From: Marinomonas phaeophyticola
Lineage (GTDB): Bacteria > Pseudomonadota > Gammaproteobacteria > Pseudomonadales > Marinomonadaceae
NCBI RefSeq assembly: GCF_026966905.1
Contig: NZ_JAPUBN010000015.1
Span: 62,001 to 126,000, forward strand
Direction of reading: 5' to 3'
Length of the DNA: 64,000 nt
Shown: one piece after another, positions 1 to 8,895 of the stretch
Position numbering within the stretch: position 1 is the first letter of the stretch
Layout: every line of letters begins with the position of its first letter
Made by a program: the position numbers and the translations under genes
Notes under the pieces: model-generated
What the model was told of the DNA's origin: nothing
The model's input: only the letters and a program-made list of their open reading frames with translations
The model's database searches: none

Positions 1-755
1 TTAATTGCTTGAGCGTTGCCATGTATTGGGATAACAGCATATTCTTGGGTGGGGACTTCTAGTATCTCTTCAAAAGGCAAAGGATCTCGATGAGTGGATT
101 GGTATCCAGCCCAATATAATACTTGTTGCGGATAATCACTATTATCGTAAGTATTAACGACACCTAGCGCGTTTTCTTCGAGGTGAAGTCTTGATTGACT
201 TTGTTGATAGAGAGAGTGTTGATTCTCAAGCCATTTCCATAGCTTAGGTACAGATGTCTGGAAGTTTGGTTTGGAAGAAGAGAGTCCATGGACCCAGGTA
301 GATATACCGTAAAGAGTAAAAGCGTTATGACTTTCAATACGAATTTGCATAAAGGCTTTCGTTGGCGTCCAAGGTGATTTACTTGTTGTATGACAAAGTA
401 ACGGAGTTCTTAGGCCGTGACGCTGGCCTCGTTGACGGTACTCCCTTGGTGAACAAGAGAATAACTGCTTAAACGCTCTGCTAAAACTGACATCTGATTC
501 GAATCCGCACTCAAGTGCAATTTCGAAATGTTTCGCGTTAGAGGATAAGAGTTGCTCTGCCGCATGACTTAAGCGTAATTCACGAATATATTGAGCCACA
601 GTGAGGCCTGTTGTTTCTAAGAATACTCTCTGTAGCTGCCAGCGAGACCAGCAGCTTTGTTCGGCAATCTCAGTAACATTTATTGATTTATCTAGATTAG
701 CGTGAATGTAATCCAATATTTTTTCTATACGCGTAAATCGTGTTGTCAGAGCCAT
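1..755 (-). CDS. AraC-family regulator with GyrI-like effector domain (partial)
   Basis: The reading frame runs on the minus strand from ATG at 755 and is still open at the window edge, so the C-terminus is missing. About 251 residues are visible. Residues 8-105 form a double helix-turn-helix AraC/XylS DNA-binding domain at the N-terminus; the second helix pair lies near 'FSRAFKQLFSCSPREYR'. From about residue 135 the sequence looks like a GyrI/Rob-type small-molecule-binding domain ('MQIRIESHNAFTLYGIS'). HTH first and effector domain second is the SoxS/Rob/TetD architecture. A 41-bp palindrome containing a Fur-like box lies directly upstream of the start codon, so iron-linked or autogenous control is plausible. 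The ligand cannot be inferred. The ribosome-binding site is weak. Confidence 0.85.
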   Translation of the reverse strand, partial: MALTTRFTRIEKILDYIHANLDKSINVTEIAEQSCWSRWQLQRVFLETTGLTVAQYIRELRLSHAAEQLLSSNAKHFEIALECGFESDVSFSRAFKQLFSCSPREYRQRGQRHGLRTPLLCHTTSKSPWTPTKAFMQIRIESHNAFTLYGISTWVHGLSSSKPNFQTSVPKLWKWLENQHSLYQQSQSRLHLEENALGVVNTYDNSDYPQQVLYWAGYQSTHRDPLPFEEILEVPTQEYAVIPIHGNAQAI

Positions 756-760
756 ACAGT

Positions 761-801
761 GTTTCTTATAAAATAATAATGATTCTCATTTTATAAGAAA
801 C
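761..801. promoter_or_regulatory. 14-bp perfect inverted repeat enclosing a Fur-like box
   Basis: Arms GTTTCTTATAAAAT (761-774) and ATTTTATAAGAAAC (788-801) are perfect inverse complements around a 13-nt centre. The sequence 775-793 matches the 19-bp Fur consensus at 14 of 19 positions (core AATGATTCTCATT). It covers the minus-strand region 6-46 nt upstream of the AraC-family start codon, where a promoter or 5' leader is expected. It could be an operator for Fur, for the AraC protein itself, or a leader hairpin. Confidence 0.6.
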
Positions 802-997
802 GAATTAAATACTCATTACTTTCATGCAGATTTTTATATTAGCTAAACTGTAAAAGAGATTAAGTAATATTAAGAGAGATTTTACCTAGGTAACTACTAT
901 TTTTTCATCGGCCGACATGATTTACTTCCGCTGAAAAATTTTGTCATGATTAGCCTTAGTAAAAAGGCGCTTTAAAAGAAATTGAATGGGGTTTTAA

Positions 998-2131
998 ATG
1001 AGAGAAGTGCCACGCACCGCCACCTATTGTTCCATGTTTATTGCGGCCGGTCTGATTAGCGGTGTGCTTGGCCCTAGTCTAATTTATTTATCGAATTTGG
1101 TTGCGGCGAGTGTGACTGAAATTTCCACTCTTTTTGTCGCTCGTTCTATTGGTAATATGTTTGGTGCCGTGATTGCTGGGCGTGTTTACGACAAAATCAA
1201 AGAAGCACATCACTACTTAATCGCTATGCTCGTCATTGGTTGTGTTTGCATTGCTCTTACTCCTTTTTCTACCAGTTTATTGATGCTTATTATGGTGTTC
1301 GCTGTGATGGGGTTCGCTGAAGTGTCGATCAATACTGGCGGCAATCTCATGATTTTATGGCTGCATAAGGACAAAGCAGGCTCTGCGGTTTCGCTATTAC
1401 ATTTGTGTTATAGCTTGGGTAATATGGTTGCGCCTTTGATTCTAATTCTCGGTGGAACATTAGGCCATGATTATGGTCCTGGGTACTGGATTATCGCCCT
1501 TTACACGTTATTTTTTCCTTTTCTGTTGTGGCGCCAATCAAGTCCTAAATTGGAGTCAACCCATAAACAAAATGGCCCACAAGCCTTTAATAAAGTGTTC
1601 TTTTTGTGTTTTGTGTTAACCATTTTTCTGTATGTAAGTTTGGAAATTACAGTAGCAGGTTGGATCAGTACTTACGCCGTATTACAAGGGGTAGATAAAA
1701 CACAAGCGGCCATTTTGGTTACCTGGTTTTATGTTGCACTTTCTTTTGGTCGTTTTATTTCTGTACCTGCTTTACGTTGGGTTTCGTTAGTGTATTCATT
1801 ATTTGCCTTATTATCACTTACTATTATTGGTGTGCTAGTACTGTTATTTTCGTCGCTTTCTATGGTTGGGGTAGCGTTGATTCTAGGACTTGGTTGTTCT
1901 GCTTTCTTTCCGATTTTATTTTCATTTGCAAACGGCGTGGTACCATTAACAGGCAAATTAACGGGTTACGTTTTTATGGGTTGTGGGCTCGGCGCCATGA
2001 TTATTCCGGCTATTACTGGACCTCTTATAGATCATTTTGGGGCCAGTGTTTATCCTATTATTTTGCTGTTAATGGCGCTTCTCTTAATGGGCAGCTGGGT
2101 GAATCTACTAAGACTTAGCAAGGTTAAATAG
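998..2131 (+). CDS. Major facilitator superfamily transporter
   Basis: 377 residues, almost entirely hydrophobic, with about 12 predicted membrane spans, which is the usual MFS size. After the second span the loop 'ARSIGNMFGAVIAGRVYDK' matches the family's G-x3-G-R-x-x-D/G signature between TM2 and TM3. The overall look is closest to the FucP / sodium-linked sugar permease branch, but the substrate cannot be assigned. The ATG follows a GGGG-type Shine-Dalgarno at about 988. It stands alone on the plus strand: the AraC-family gene is divergent and gmhB converges on it. The 196-bp gap upstream holds no other gene. Confidence 0.8.
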   Translation: MREVPRTATYCSMFIAAGLISGVLGPSLIYLSNLVAASVTEISTLFVARSIGNMFGAVIAGRVYDKIKEAHHYLIAMLVIGCVCIALTPFSTSLLMLIMVFAVMGFAEVSINTGGNLMILWLHKDKAGSAVSLLHLCYSLGNMVAPLILILGGTLGHDYGPGYWIIALYTLFFPFLLWRQSSPKLESTHKQNGPQAFNKVFFLCFVLTIFLYVSLEITVAGWISTYAVLQGVDKTQAAILVTWFYVALSFGRFISVPALRWVSLVYSLFALLSLTIIGVLVLLFSSLSMVGVALILGLGCSAFFPILFSFANGVVPLTGKLTGYVFMGCGLGAMIIPAITGPLIDHFGASVYPIILLLMALLLMGSWVNLLRLSKVK

Positions 2132-2168
2132 GGCCTTAGTAGAGACGTTTTTATTGATTGAGCGTTAC

Positions 2169-2726
2169 TTATTGATACTTAAATAACGTTTCTAGAGTAA
2201 ATGCGGCGAGGTCGGTAAAGACATTGAAATGGAAGTCCATGTTTTTGTATTGGGTATCTCGGCCTTTTCCCGTTAACACCAACACAACCTTACAGCCTCT
2301 AGCTATGCCTGCTTCTAAATCCCGTTTAGAATCACCTACCATAATCGCTGGTGTGGTATTGAAGTTAACGCCTAGCTCCTGTTCGATCGTTTCTATCATG
2401 CCTGCTTTTGGCTTGCGACATGAGCAGTTGTCATCAGGTCCATGTGGACAATAGTGAATACCTGCAAAAGTACCACCTTCGTCCTCGACGAGCTGTTGCA
2501 TCTTCGCGTGCATTTTGTTGAGAGTGTCTATGGTGTAATAACCTCTAGCGACCCCCGACTGATTCGTCGCAACATATACTTGAAATCCGGCTTTAGATAA
2601 GGCCGCAATTGACTTGATACTCCCTGGTATCGGTTGCCATTCGTCTAGCGTTTTTATGTATTGATCGGAATCGTAATTAATGACTCCGTCTCGATCTAAA
2701 ATAATAATGGGCTTTTCATTAGACAT
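2169..2726 (-). CDS. gmhB: D-glycero-beta-D-manno-heptose 1,7-bisphosphate 7-phosphatase
   Basis: 185 residues, a normal length for GmhB. It removes the 7-phosphate from heptose bisphosphate in the ADP-heptose pathway for LPS inner core. The HAD-superfamily motif I is 'LDRDGVINYDSD' (residues 10-21), with the nucleophile Asp followed by the acid/base Asp; motif II is 'ATNQSG' and motif III is near 'MVGDSKRDLEAG'. The zinc-binding loop typical of GmhB is present as C-P-H-x5-C-x-C around residues 92-101. It is divergent from an LpxL-type acyltransferase, another lipid A/LPS gene. In Pseudomonas gmhB lies beside the origin in the same neighbourhood as trkA-rsmB-fmt-def. Confidence 0.93.
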   Translation of the reverse strand: MSNEKPIIILDRDGVINYDSDQYIKTLDEWQPIPGSIKSIAALSKAGFQVYVATNQSGVARGYYTIDTLNKMHAKMQQLVEDEGGTFAGIHYCPHGPDDNCSCRKPKAGMIETIEQELGVNFNTTPAIMVGDSKRDLEAGIARGCKVVLVLTGKGRDTQYKNMDFHFNVFTDLAAFTLETLFKYQ

Positions 2727-2838
2727 AGTACAGCTTCCAAATTATGCGTTCGTGGGTATTATAAGCACTTTACTACTCACTCCACAGAGGTTTACGTTAC
2801 AATACACTTTACTTTTGATGCTTGTATATTGGATTTCT

Positions 2839-3741
2839 ATGTCATCTTTTATCTCTACCTCATTAATTTCGGTGATTAAATTAATGAGTCATTTTTCTTT
2901 TCCTGTGGTTCAAAAAATTGGCCAAGCCGTTGGTAGGAATCTATTACGTATGGATCGTAGAACTCAGGATGCGATTACTAAAAATTTAGCGCTTTGCTTT
3001 CCTGAGATGACAGCGGCAGAAAGAAACGCTATTGCTAAAAAGCGCCTTGGCTATATGGGGCAAACCTTGGCAGAAATGAGTCATCTCTGGGTAAAGCCTG
3101 CTTCTGAAAGCGTAGGCCTTATTGTTCCTCCATCGAGTTCTCAGGGAGTGGATAATCAAGTCTTTCTAGATGCGTTAGCCGATGATGGTGGCGTTATTAT
3201 TTTAGCGCCTCATTTAGGTAACTGGGAAATGATGAGTTATTACGTTTCTCAATATCGTAAAATGACGGCTATGTATCGCCCCCAAAAAGATGAAAAACTG
3301 AACCAGTTTATCTTAACGGCAAGACAAAAAGCGGGCTCAGAATTAGCACCAACTAATCGTAGAGGTGTTATGCAATTGATGAAAGCGCTGAAAAGCAATA
3401 ATGGTATGGTCGGTATCCTACCTGATCAGGTGCCACAAAAAGGCAGTGGTGTTTTTGCGCCTTTCTTTGGTATCCCTGCTTACACTATGACATTAGCCCA
3501 TCAATTAGCATTAAAAACGAATGCTAAAGTGTTTGTCGGTTCGGCTTTTCAAGTGCAAGGAGGCTTTAGTGTGAAAATTGTTCCTGTTGCTGAGGCGTTT
3601 TACAATGAAGATGAGGTGGTGTCTGCGACCTCGTTAAATCAGACTATTGAATCTTTGATCCGTTTATATCCAGAGCAATATCAATGGGAATATAAACGCT
3701 TTAAGCTACAACCAGAAGAACAAGAGTCGCTTTATAAATAA
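2839..3741 (+). CDS. LpxL/HtrB-family lysophospholipid (lipid A) acyltransferase
   Basis: About 300 residues from ATG 2839. The frame is open further upstream to 2680, but that would overlap the start of the divergent gmhB; ATG 2884 is the other possibility. The product has an N-terminal membrane anchor, then 'NLALCFPEMTAAER', then the catalytic H-x4-[D/E] box 'APHLGNWE', and 'GILPDQVPQKGSGVFAPFFG', all typical of late acyltransferases that add secondary acyl chains to lipid A at the inner membrane. Which position or lipid it acylates is not clear from sequence. The neighbouring gmhB supports a role in LPS. In Pseudomonas an HtrB-type gene occupies a comparable position in this conserved block. 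Confidence 0.87.
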   Translation: MSSFISTSLISVIKLMSHFSFPVVQKIGQAVGRNLLRMDRRTQDAITKNLALCFPEMTAAERNAIAKKRLGYMGQTLAEMSHLWVKPASESVGLIVPPSSSQGVDNQVFLDALADDGGVIILAPHLGNWEMMSYYVSQYRKMTAMYRPQKDEKLNQFILTARQKAGSELAPTNRRGVMQLMKALKSNNGMVGILPDQVPQKGSGVFAPFFGIPAYTMTLAHQLALKTNAKVFVGSAFQVQGGFSVKIVPVAEAFYNEDEVVSATSLNQTIESLIRLYPEQYQWEYKRFKLQPEEQESLYK

Positions 3742-3766
3742 AGAGACTCAGTTGCTCCAAAGGAAT

Positions 3767-4237
3767 TCAGTCTTCTTTTATGTCGGCAAAAATAGCTTTG
3801 TGGCACGCCTTTAATAAATCTTGAGGTACTAGCCCTATGTCTAGTCCTCGTTTACCACCACTAACGTAAACTGTATCAAACTCTTGAGCACTTTCATCAA
3901 TGCAGGTTTGTAGACCCTTTTTTTGACCTATCGGACTGATCCCCCCGACTAAATATCCTGTAATGCGTTCGGCATTCTTAGGATCTGCCATATGCAATTT
4001 TTTGACGTTAAAAGCCGTTGAAAGACGCTTTAGGTTGAGTGTGCTGGTCACTGGAACAATGGCCACAAAAGTGCTTTTATCATCCGTTACTAATAAGGTT
4101 TTAAATACCTGCTGAGGATTTAGTTTTAGCTTCTCTGCGGCCTCCATTCCAAAATTAGTACAGTTGGTATCATGCTCATATTCATGAACACTGTAAGGGA
4201 TTTTTTGTTTTTTTAATTGTTTACATGCTGGTGTCAT
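3767..4237 (-). CDS. ybaK: Cys-tRNA(Pro)/Cys-tRNA(Cys) deacylase, YbaK/EbsC family
   Basis: 156 residues from ATG 4237, with an AGGA Shine-Dalgarno 8 nt upstream and the usual N-terminus '[15 protein letters not shown]'. The frame stays open to 4411, but the extra residues overlap trkH and have no family resemblance. YbaK hydrolyses cysteine mischarged on tRNA(Pro). Family marks include 'QVFKTLLV' with the conserved Lys, '[16 protein letters not shown]', the glycine-rich '[14 protein letters not shown]' and the C-terminal '[14 protein letters not shown]'. It follows trkH on the same strand with an 86-bp gap. Confidence 0.92.
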   Translation of the reverse strand: MTPACKQLKKQKIPYSVHEYEHDTNCTNFGMEAAEKLKLNPQQVFKTLLVTDDKSTFVAIVPVTSTLNLKRLSTAFNVKKLHMADPKNAERITGYLVGGISPIGQKKGLQTCIDESAQEFDTVYVSGGKRGLDIGLVPQDLLKACHKAIFADIKED

Positions 4238-4323
4238 CTCGTTGATCCTATTAAAAATCAAAGGCATCCCTGTCCAAGTAATGCCGTATTTGAAAATTTC
4301 AAAATCTATCTGAATTAAATAAC

Positions 4324-5772
4324 TTATTTTTGCCAAAACATAGGTGTAAATAATACTAGCAAGGTAAAAACTTCTAAGCGGCCTAGTAGCATAGCAAAGC
4401 ACAACATCCATTTCGCTGGGTCATTAATGCTACCAAAGTTGGCGGCTACTTCTCCCAACCCAGGACCTAAGTTGTTCAGTGTTGCCGCTACCGCAGACCA
4501 GGCTGTGACTTGATCGATCCCTGTTGCCATTAAACCTACCATTAAGATCACGTATACTAATAGATAGGCAGAAAAGAATCCCCACACAGCAGAAATGACA
4601 TTTTCAGGAATGGCTTTGCCGCCTAACTTAACAGGAATGACGGCGCTGGGATGGACTAAACGTTGAATTTCCCTAAACCCTTGTTTGAGTATTAAGAGAA
4701 TACGAATGACCTTCATGCCGCCACCTGTTGAGCTAGCACAACCACCGGCAAATGAGGTGACGATCAGTAAGAAAGGTAAGAAATGAGGCCAGCTCGCGAA
4801 ATCGGAAGTACTAAAGCCTGCCGTTGTAGCAATAGAAATACTTTCAAAAATAGCAAAGCGTAGAGCATCAGCCCATTCAAATGATGATGTGATACCTAAG
4901 ACTATGGTGGAAAGGCTAATAGTACAAATCAAGATAAATAAGAAGAACTTCACTTCTGGGTCTTTAAAGTAATGCCAGATACTACGGTGGCGCCAGGCAA
5001 AAAAGTGTAAGGCAAAATTGATGGCGGCAATCACCATAAATGCGGCACAGATGAGTTCTATAACTGGGCTGTTAAAATAACCAATACTGGCATCATGAGT
5101 TGAAAAACCGCCGATAGCAACCGTAGAAAAGCTATGGCAAATAGCATCAAATAAGGTCATGCCGGCGGCCCAATAACCTAGAGCACACAAAAGTGTTAAG
5201 GTGGCATAAATATACCAAAGGGCTTTTGCTGTCTCTGCAATGCGAGGAGTAAGCTTTGAGTCCTTTACTGGGCCAGGGGTTTCGGCTCTATACAGCTGCA
5301 TGCCTCCTATTCCTAACATAGGCATAATAGCAACGGCTAATACTATGATCCCCATTCCTCCTAACCATTGTAGTAGTTGGCGGTAAAATAATATCGAATG
5401 AGGAAGGTCGTCTAACCCAGTTAAAATAGTGGCTCCTGTTGTGGTTAATCCAGACAAGGATTCAAACAAGGCATCGGTAAAACTTAAAGCCGCCGAATCT
5501 GTCAACATAAAGGGAACAGACCCGAAGAGCCCCAGCACAGACCAAAACAGCACTGTGATGATAAACCCGTCTCGGATGCTTAAGTCTTGTTTTTGATTTC
5601 TAAAGGGTAACCAGAGGCAAAACCCGCCCACTAAGTTTACGCCCAATGCGTATAAAAAAGCGTTCAACGCGCCATCGTTATAGATGAGTGAAACCAACAT
5701 AGGTGGAATCAAGGTTAGGCTAAATACCATCACCAACAAACCAATAACGCGAAGAATAACCTGAATGTGCAT
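4324..5772 (-). CDS. trkH: Trk potassium uptake system membrane component
   Basis: 482 residues, the usual length for TrkH/TrkG. It forms the potassium-translocating subunit and has four pseudo-repeats, each contributing a selectivity-filter glycine. These appear as 'TTTGATIL', '[11 protein letters not shown]', '[11 protein letters not shown]' and '[12 protein letters not shown]'. The N-terminus starts in the first membrane span. It is downstream of trkA on the same strand after a 162-bp gap, so subunit and regulator are encoded together. Many gammaproteobacteria keep trkA and trkH apart. The gap contains no obvious terminator. Confidence 0.96.
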   Translation of the reverse strand: MHIQVILRVIGLLVMVFSLTLIPPMLVSLIYNDGALNAFLYALGVNLVGGFCLWLPFRNQKQDLSIRDGFIITVLFWSVLGLFGSVPFMLTDSAALSFTDALFESLSGLTTTGATILTGLDDLPHSILFYRQLLQWLGGMGIIVLAVAIMPMLGIGGMQLYRAETPGPVKDSKLTPRIAETAKALWYIYATLTLLCALGYWAAGMTLFDAICHSFSTVAIGGFSTHDASIGYFNSPVIELICAAFMVIAAINFALHFFAWRHRSIWHYFKDPEVKFFLFILICTISLSTIVLGITSSFEWADALRFAIFESISIATTAGFSTSDFASWPHFLPFLLIVTSFAGGCASSTGGGMKVIRILLILKQGFREIQRLVHPSAVIPVKLGGKAIPENVISAVWGFFSAYLLVYVILMVGLMATGIDQVTAWSAVAATLNNLGPGLGEVAANFGSINDPAKWMLCFAMLLGRLEVFTLLVLFTPMFWQK

Positions 5773-5934
5773 GTCTAACCCTTGATAAAAGAGACGTATA
5801 AATTGAGTTGTTATGTTATCAGAACAAAAAGGGCTCGTTATGACGTGGTCCCTTTTCTAATAAAATGCTCATGTAATTGAGATCGAGTGGATGAAGGAGA
5901 TGACTCTTCCATTCACGCTGATCTCATTTATTAT

Positions 5935-7308
5935 CTAGAAGAAAGTTAATCCTACTTGAAATAACTGTTCCACGGCTGGAATTTGTTTTTTGTTAGAAAC
6001 AAAGATAATAATGTGATCTTCCGCTTGAATCATAAGATCGCCCGTCGCAATCAATACTTCATCTCCACGTACCACGGCCCCAATAGTCGAGCCTTCAGGC
6101 AGGTTGATGTTGGCAATACTACGGCCAACGACCTTAGAGGATTTGTAGTCTCCATGGGCAATGGCTTCTAATGCTTCCGCGGCTCCTTTACGAAGGGAAT
6201 GGACATTCACCACATCGCCACGTCGAATAAAGGAAAGCAATGAGCTTATCGTTGTTTGTTGAGGCGATATGGCGATGTCTATCATACCTTCTTGAACAAT
6301 ATCCACGTACGCTGGGTTGTTGATGATGGTCATCACGGTACGAACACCAAGTCGCTTTGCTAACATGGAAGACATGATGTTCGCTTCATCGTTATTGGTC
6401 AACGCACAGAATACGTCAGTCGATTCAATGTTCTCTTCAAGTAACAGTTCTTGTTTAGAGGCGTCACCATGTAACACTATTGTGTTGTCTAACGTTTCAG
6501 ATAAATAACGACACCTTGCTGAACCGCGTTCAATGATTTTAACTCGGTATTCTTTTTCTAATGTACGGGCTAGGCGTTCCCCTATATTACCTCCGCCTGC
6601 AATAATGATTCTTCTATAAGGCGTATCTAGAGGTCGTAATTCACTCATGACATCCAAAACATCTCTTTGGGCCGTTAGAAAGAAAACCTCATCGTGAGCT
6701 CTGATTTCGGTATTACCATCGGGTGTGATGGATTTACCGTCACGATAGATGGCGGCAATACGTGTTTGAATGGATGGCATATGTTCTTTTAAAAAGCTAA
6801 TAGGTTGATTTATTAGCGGGCCACCCGTTTCTGCTTTTACGACAACTAGCTGTACTTTGCCATCAGCAAACTCCATTACCTGCAGAGCGCCAGGATAACG
6901 AATCAGTCGTTGCAGATGTTTAGTGACGGCTTTTTCCGGACTGATACGAACATCAATTGGAAGCGCACTATCATCAAAAAGTTGAGGGTATTTTGAATAA
7001 GCACTGGATCGAACACGGCCAATTTTAGTTGGGGTTTTAAACAGTGTGAAGGCGACTTGGCAAGCAACCATGTTGGTTTCATCGTGGTTACTAACGGCGA
7101 TCAGCATGTCGGCGTCATCACACCCAGCTCTTTCTAAAATCTCTGGGTGTGCCCCACTGCCTTCGACTGTTTGAATGTCTAATCTATCTTGTAAATCTCG
7201 AAGAAGCTTGCCGTCGGTATCTATTACGGTGATGTCATTATCTTCATTCGCTAAGTTCTCAGCGAGTGTCGCTCCAACTTGTCCTGCACCAATGATTATG
7301 ATTTTCAT
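5935..7308 (-). CDS. trkA: Trk system potassium uptake regulatory protein TrkA
   Basis: 457 residues, the standard double-RCK length. The cytoplasmic NAD(H)/ATP-binding protein gates TrkH. Two Rossmann motifs are visible: 'IIIGAGQVGATLAENL' at the N-terminus and 'IIIAGGGNIGERLARTL' near residue 233. Each is followed by a TrkA-C domain (second near 'INLPEGSTIGAVVRGDEV'). In Pseudomonas trkA also lies upstream of rsmB-fmt-def. Here trkA is transcribed away from rsmB's end, with 237 bp and a terminator between them. Confidence 0.97.
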   Translation of the reverse strand: MKIIIIGAGQVGATLAENLANEDNDITVIDTDGKLLRDLQDRLDIQTVEGSGAHPEILERAGCDDADMLIAVSNHDETNMVACQVAFTLFKTPTKIGRVRSSAYSKYPQLFDDSALPIDVRISPEKAVTKHLQRLIRYPGALQVMEFADGKVQLVVVKAETGGPLINQPISFLKEHMPSIQTRIAAIYRDGKSITPDGNTEIRAHDEVFFLTAQRDVLDVMSELRPLDTPYRRIIIAGGGNIGERLARTLEKEYRVKIIERGSARCRYLSETLDNTIVLHGDASKQELLLEENIESTDVFCALTNNDEANIMSSMLAKRLGVRTVMTIINNPAYVDIVQEGMIDIAISPQQTTISSLLSFIRRGDVVNVHSLRKGAAEALEAIAHGDYKSSKVVGRSIANINLPEGSTIGAVVRGDEVLIATGDLMIQAEDHIIIFVSNKKQIPAVEQLFQVGLTFF

Positions 7309-7481
7309 ACAGTACCCTGATCGACTGAAACAACAGGCTCTAGGCTTCTGGTTTAACAGTCAAATGTGAATTGTGAATATAGATTTATTATTATGCTGTA
7401 CAGAGTTAATTTTAAACACATTAATAAAATTAATTAACGTTGTTTGCTAAATGTTACAAAATAATTTTTCTACATAAATTA

Positions 7482-7508
7482 AAAAAGAGCCTACTATAGA
7501 CTCTTTTT
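7482..7508 (-). terminator. Rho-independent terminator after rsmB
   Basis: On the minus strand AAAAAGAG pairs with CTCTTTTT (8-bp stem, 11-nt loop), and the 3' arm runs into a TTTTTTAATTT tail. It lies 38 nt beyond the rsmB stop codon and closes the def-fmt-rsmB group before trkA. Confidence 0.75.
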
Positions 7509-7545
7509 GTGGCATTACTTTTACGGTTAGCGAATTATTGTGTTT

Positions 7546-8895
7546 TTATACATCGAGCTTTTTTTCTAACAAACAATAATAGAAACCATCGTGCCCTTCT
7601 AATTGCGGTAACAGCTGCACCCCATGTTTGGTCTTTATGCCACACCCTTCGGGTAACTCGATGTCACGCTCAATCACATCGTTATGGTGATCAAGAAAGT
7701 GTGCTATCTGTAGCGTGTTTTCTTCTTCTAAAATTGAACAGGTGGCATAAAGAAGTTGGCCTCCAGGTGTGAGCGTTTTCCAAACTTCTTGCAGAATGTT
7801 TTTTTGAATCTGTGTCAGTTCTTCCACTTCTTTTGGCTTTCTATTGATTTTAATGTCTGGATTTCTTCGAATGACACCTGTCGCTGAGCAAGGCGCATCT
7901 AATAAAATCTTGTCGAACACTGTTCCGTCCCACCATGTATTCAAATCACTGGCATCAGCACAAATGACATTAGCCGATAATTGTAGACGATCCAAATTCT
8001 CATGAATCTTATCTAAACGCCACTCCTCAAGCTCAATAGCGGTAACGTCAATATCGGCCTTTTCTAATAGATGACCTGTTTTGCCTCCCGGCGCGGCACA
8101 TGCATCTAACACCTTTTCCCCCGCTTTAGGCGATAAAATAAATGCCGCTAATTGAGCGGATTCATCCTGAACACTAAAATATCCTAATTCGAAATGAGGT
8201 AATTGATTTACTCTCACGGGCTTTTTAAGGTACAAAGAGGATGTGGCATAAACGCCCATATCTGTATCTATCCCTTCTTTTTGTAAAATTTCTATCGCTG
8301 TTTCACGTGAAACATGACGTTCATTTACTCTTAAACACATAGGTGGATGACCGTTGTTGGCTTCTACTATTGAATCTAATTGATCCGGCCAATGTTTCTT
8401 TAAACGTTTAATGAACCACTTAGGATGAACATACTCTACGGATGGCATGGACTGAATGGCGGAAACAATCTCATTTCGCTCACGTAAGTATCGGCGTAGC
8501 ACGGCATTGATTAACTTACCTGCCCAATCCTTATTTAGTTCTTTCGTGGCTTCAACGGCTTCATTGACAGCCGCATGGTCTGGTGTATCCATATACTCAA
8601 GCTGATATAAGCCAATTAATAGTGCGGCATACAGATCGTAATCTTCTTCTTCAAACGGTTGTTGCAGCATACTTAATGCAATGCTGTTGAGTTTTGGAAA
8701 CCAACGACATACGCCGAAACAGATCTCTTTTAATTTTGCTTGATGCTCACTGTTAACGCGACTCACGTGTTTGCTGAGCTGAGTACTAAGAGAGCCTTTG
8801 TTTTGCAAAACACCACTGATTACCGTAATCGCTACCGCACGCGCAGTTAAATACAATACGGATGACTCAGAAAAATACTTGTTCTTATCCGACAT
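7546..8895 (-). CDS. rsmB: 16S rRNA (cytosine-967-C5)-methyltransferase RsmB
   Basis: 449 residues from ATG 8895 ('MSDKNKYFSESSVLYL'), with an AGG Shine-Dalgarno just before it. An upstream ATG at 8961 is in frame but lies inside fmt. The N-terminal NusB-like RNA-binding domain covers about residues 10-145. The methyltransferase domain has the SAM motif 'DACAAPGGKTGHL' (264-276) and the two cysteines of m5C enzymes: the motif IV Cys in 'LDAPCSATG' (C336) and the motif VI nucleophile in 'YATCSILEEEN' (C386). The start overlaps the fmt stop by 11 bp, so the two are translationally coupled. Confidence 0.96.
   Translation of the reverse strand: MSDKNKYFSESSVLYLTARAVAITVISGVLQNKGSLSTQLSKHVSRVNSEHQAKLKEICFGVCRWFPKLNSIALSMLQQPFEEEDYDLYAALLIGLYQLEYMDTPDHAAVNEAVEATKELNKDWAGKLINAVLRRYLRERNEIVSAIQSMPSVEYVHPKWFIKRLKKHWPDQLDSIVEANNGHPPMCLRVNERHVSRETAIEILQKEGIDTDMGVYATSSLYLKKPVRVNQLPHFELGYFSVQDESAQLAAFILSPKAGEKVLDACAAPGGKTGHLLEKADIDVTAIELEEWRLDKIHENLDRLQLSANVICADASDLNTWWDGTVFDKILLDAPCSATGVIRRNPDIKINRKPKEVEELTQIQKNILQEVWKTLTPGGQLLYATCSILEEENTLQIAHFLDHHNDVIERDIELPEGCGIKTKHGVQLLPQLEGHDGFYYCLLEKKLDV

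Noticed and set aside
2680-2838. N-terminal extension of the LpxL-type acyltransferase reading frame
   Set aside because: It would overlap the start of the divergent gmhB and its residues do not resemble the family; the membrane anchor begins after ATG 2839.
4238-4411. N-terminal extension of the YbaK frame
   Set aside because: Overlaps the 3' end of trkH and has no ribosome-binding site; ATG 4237 has both a good site and the family's N-terminus.
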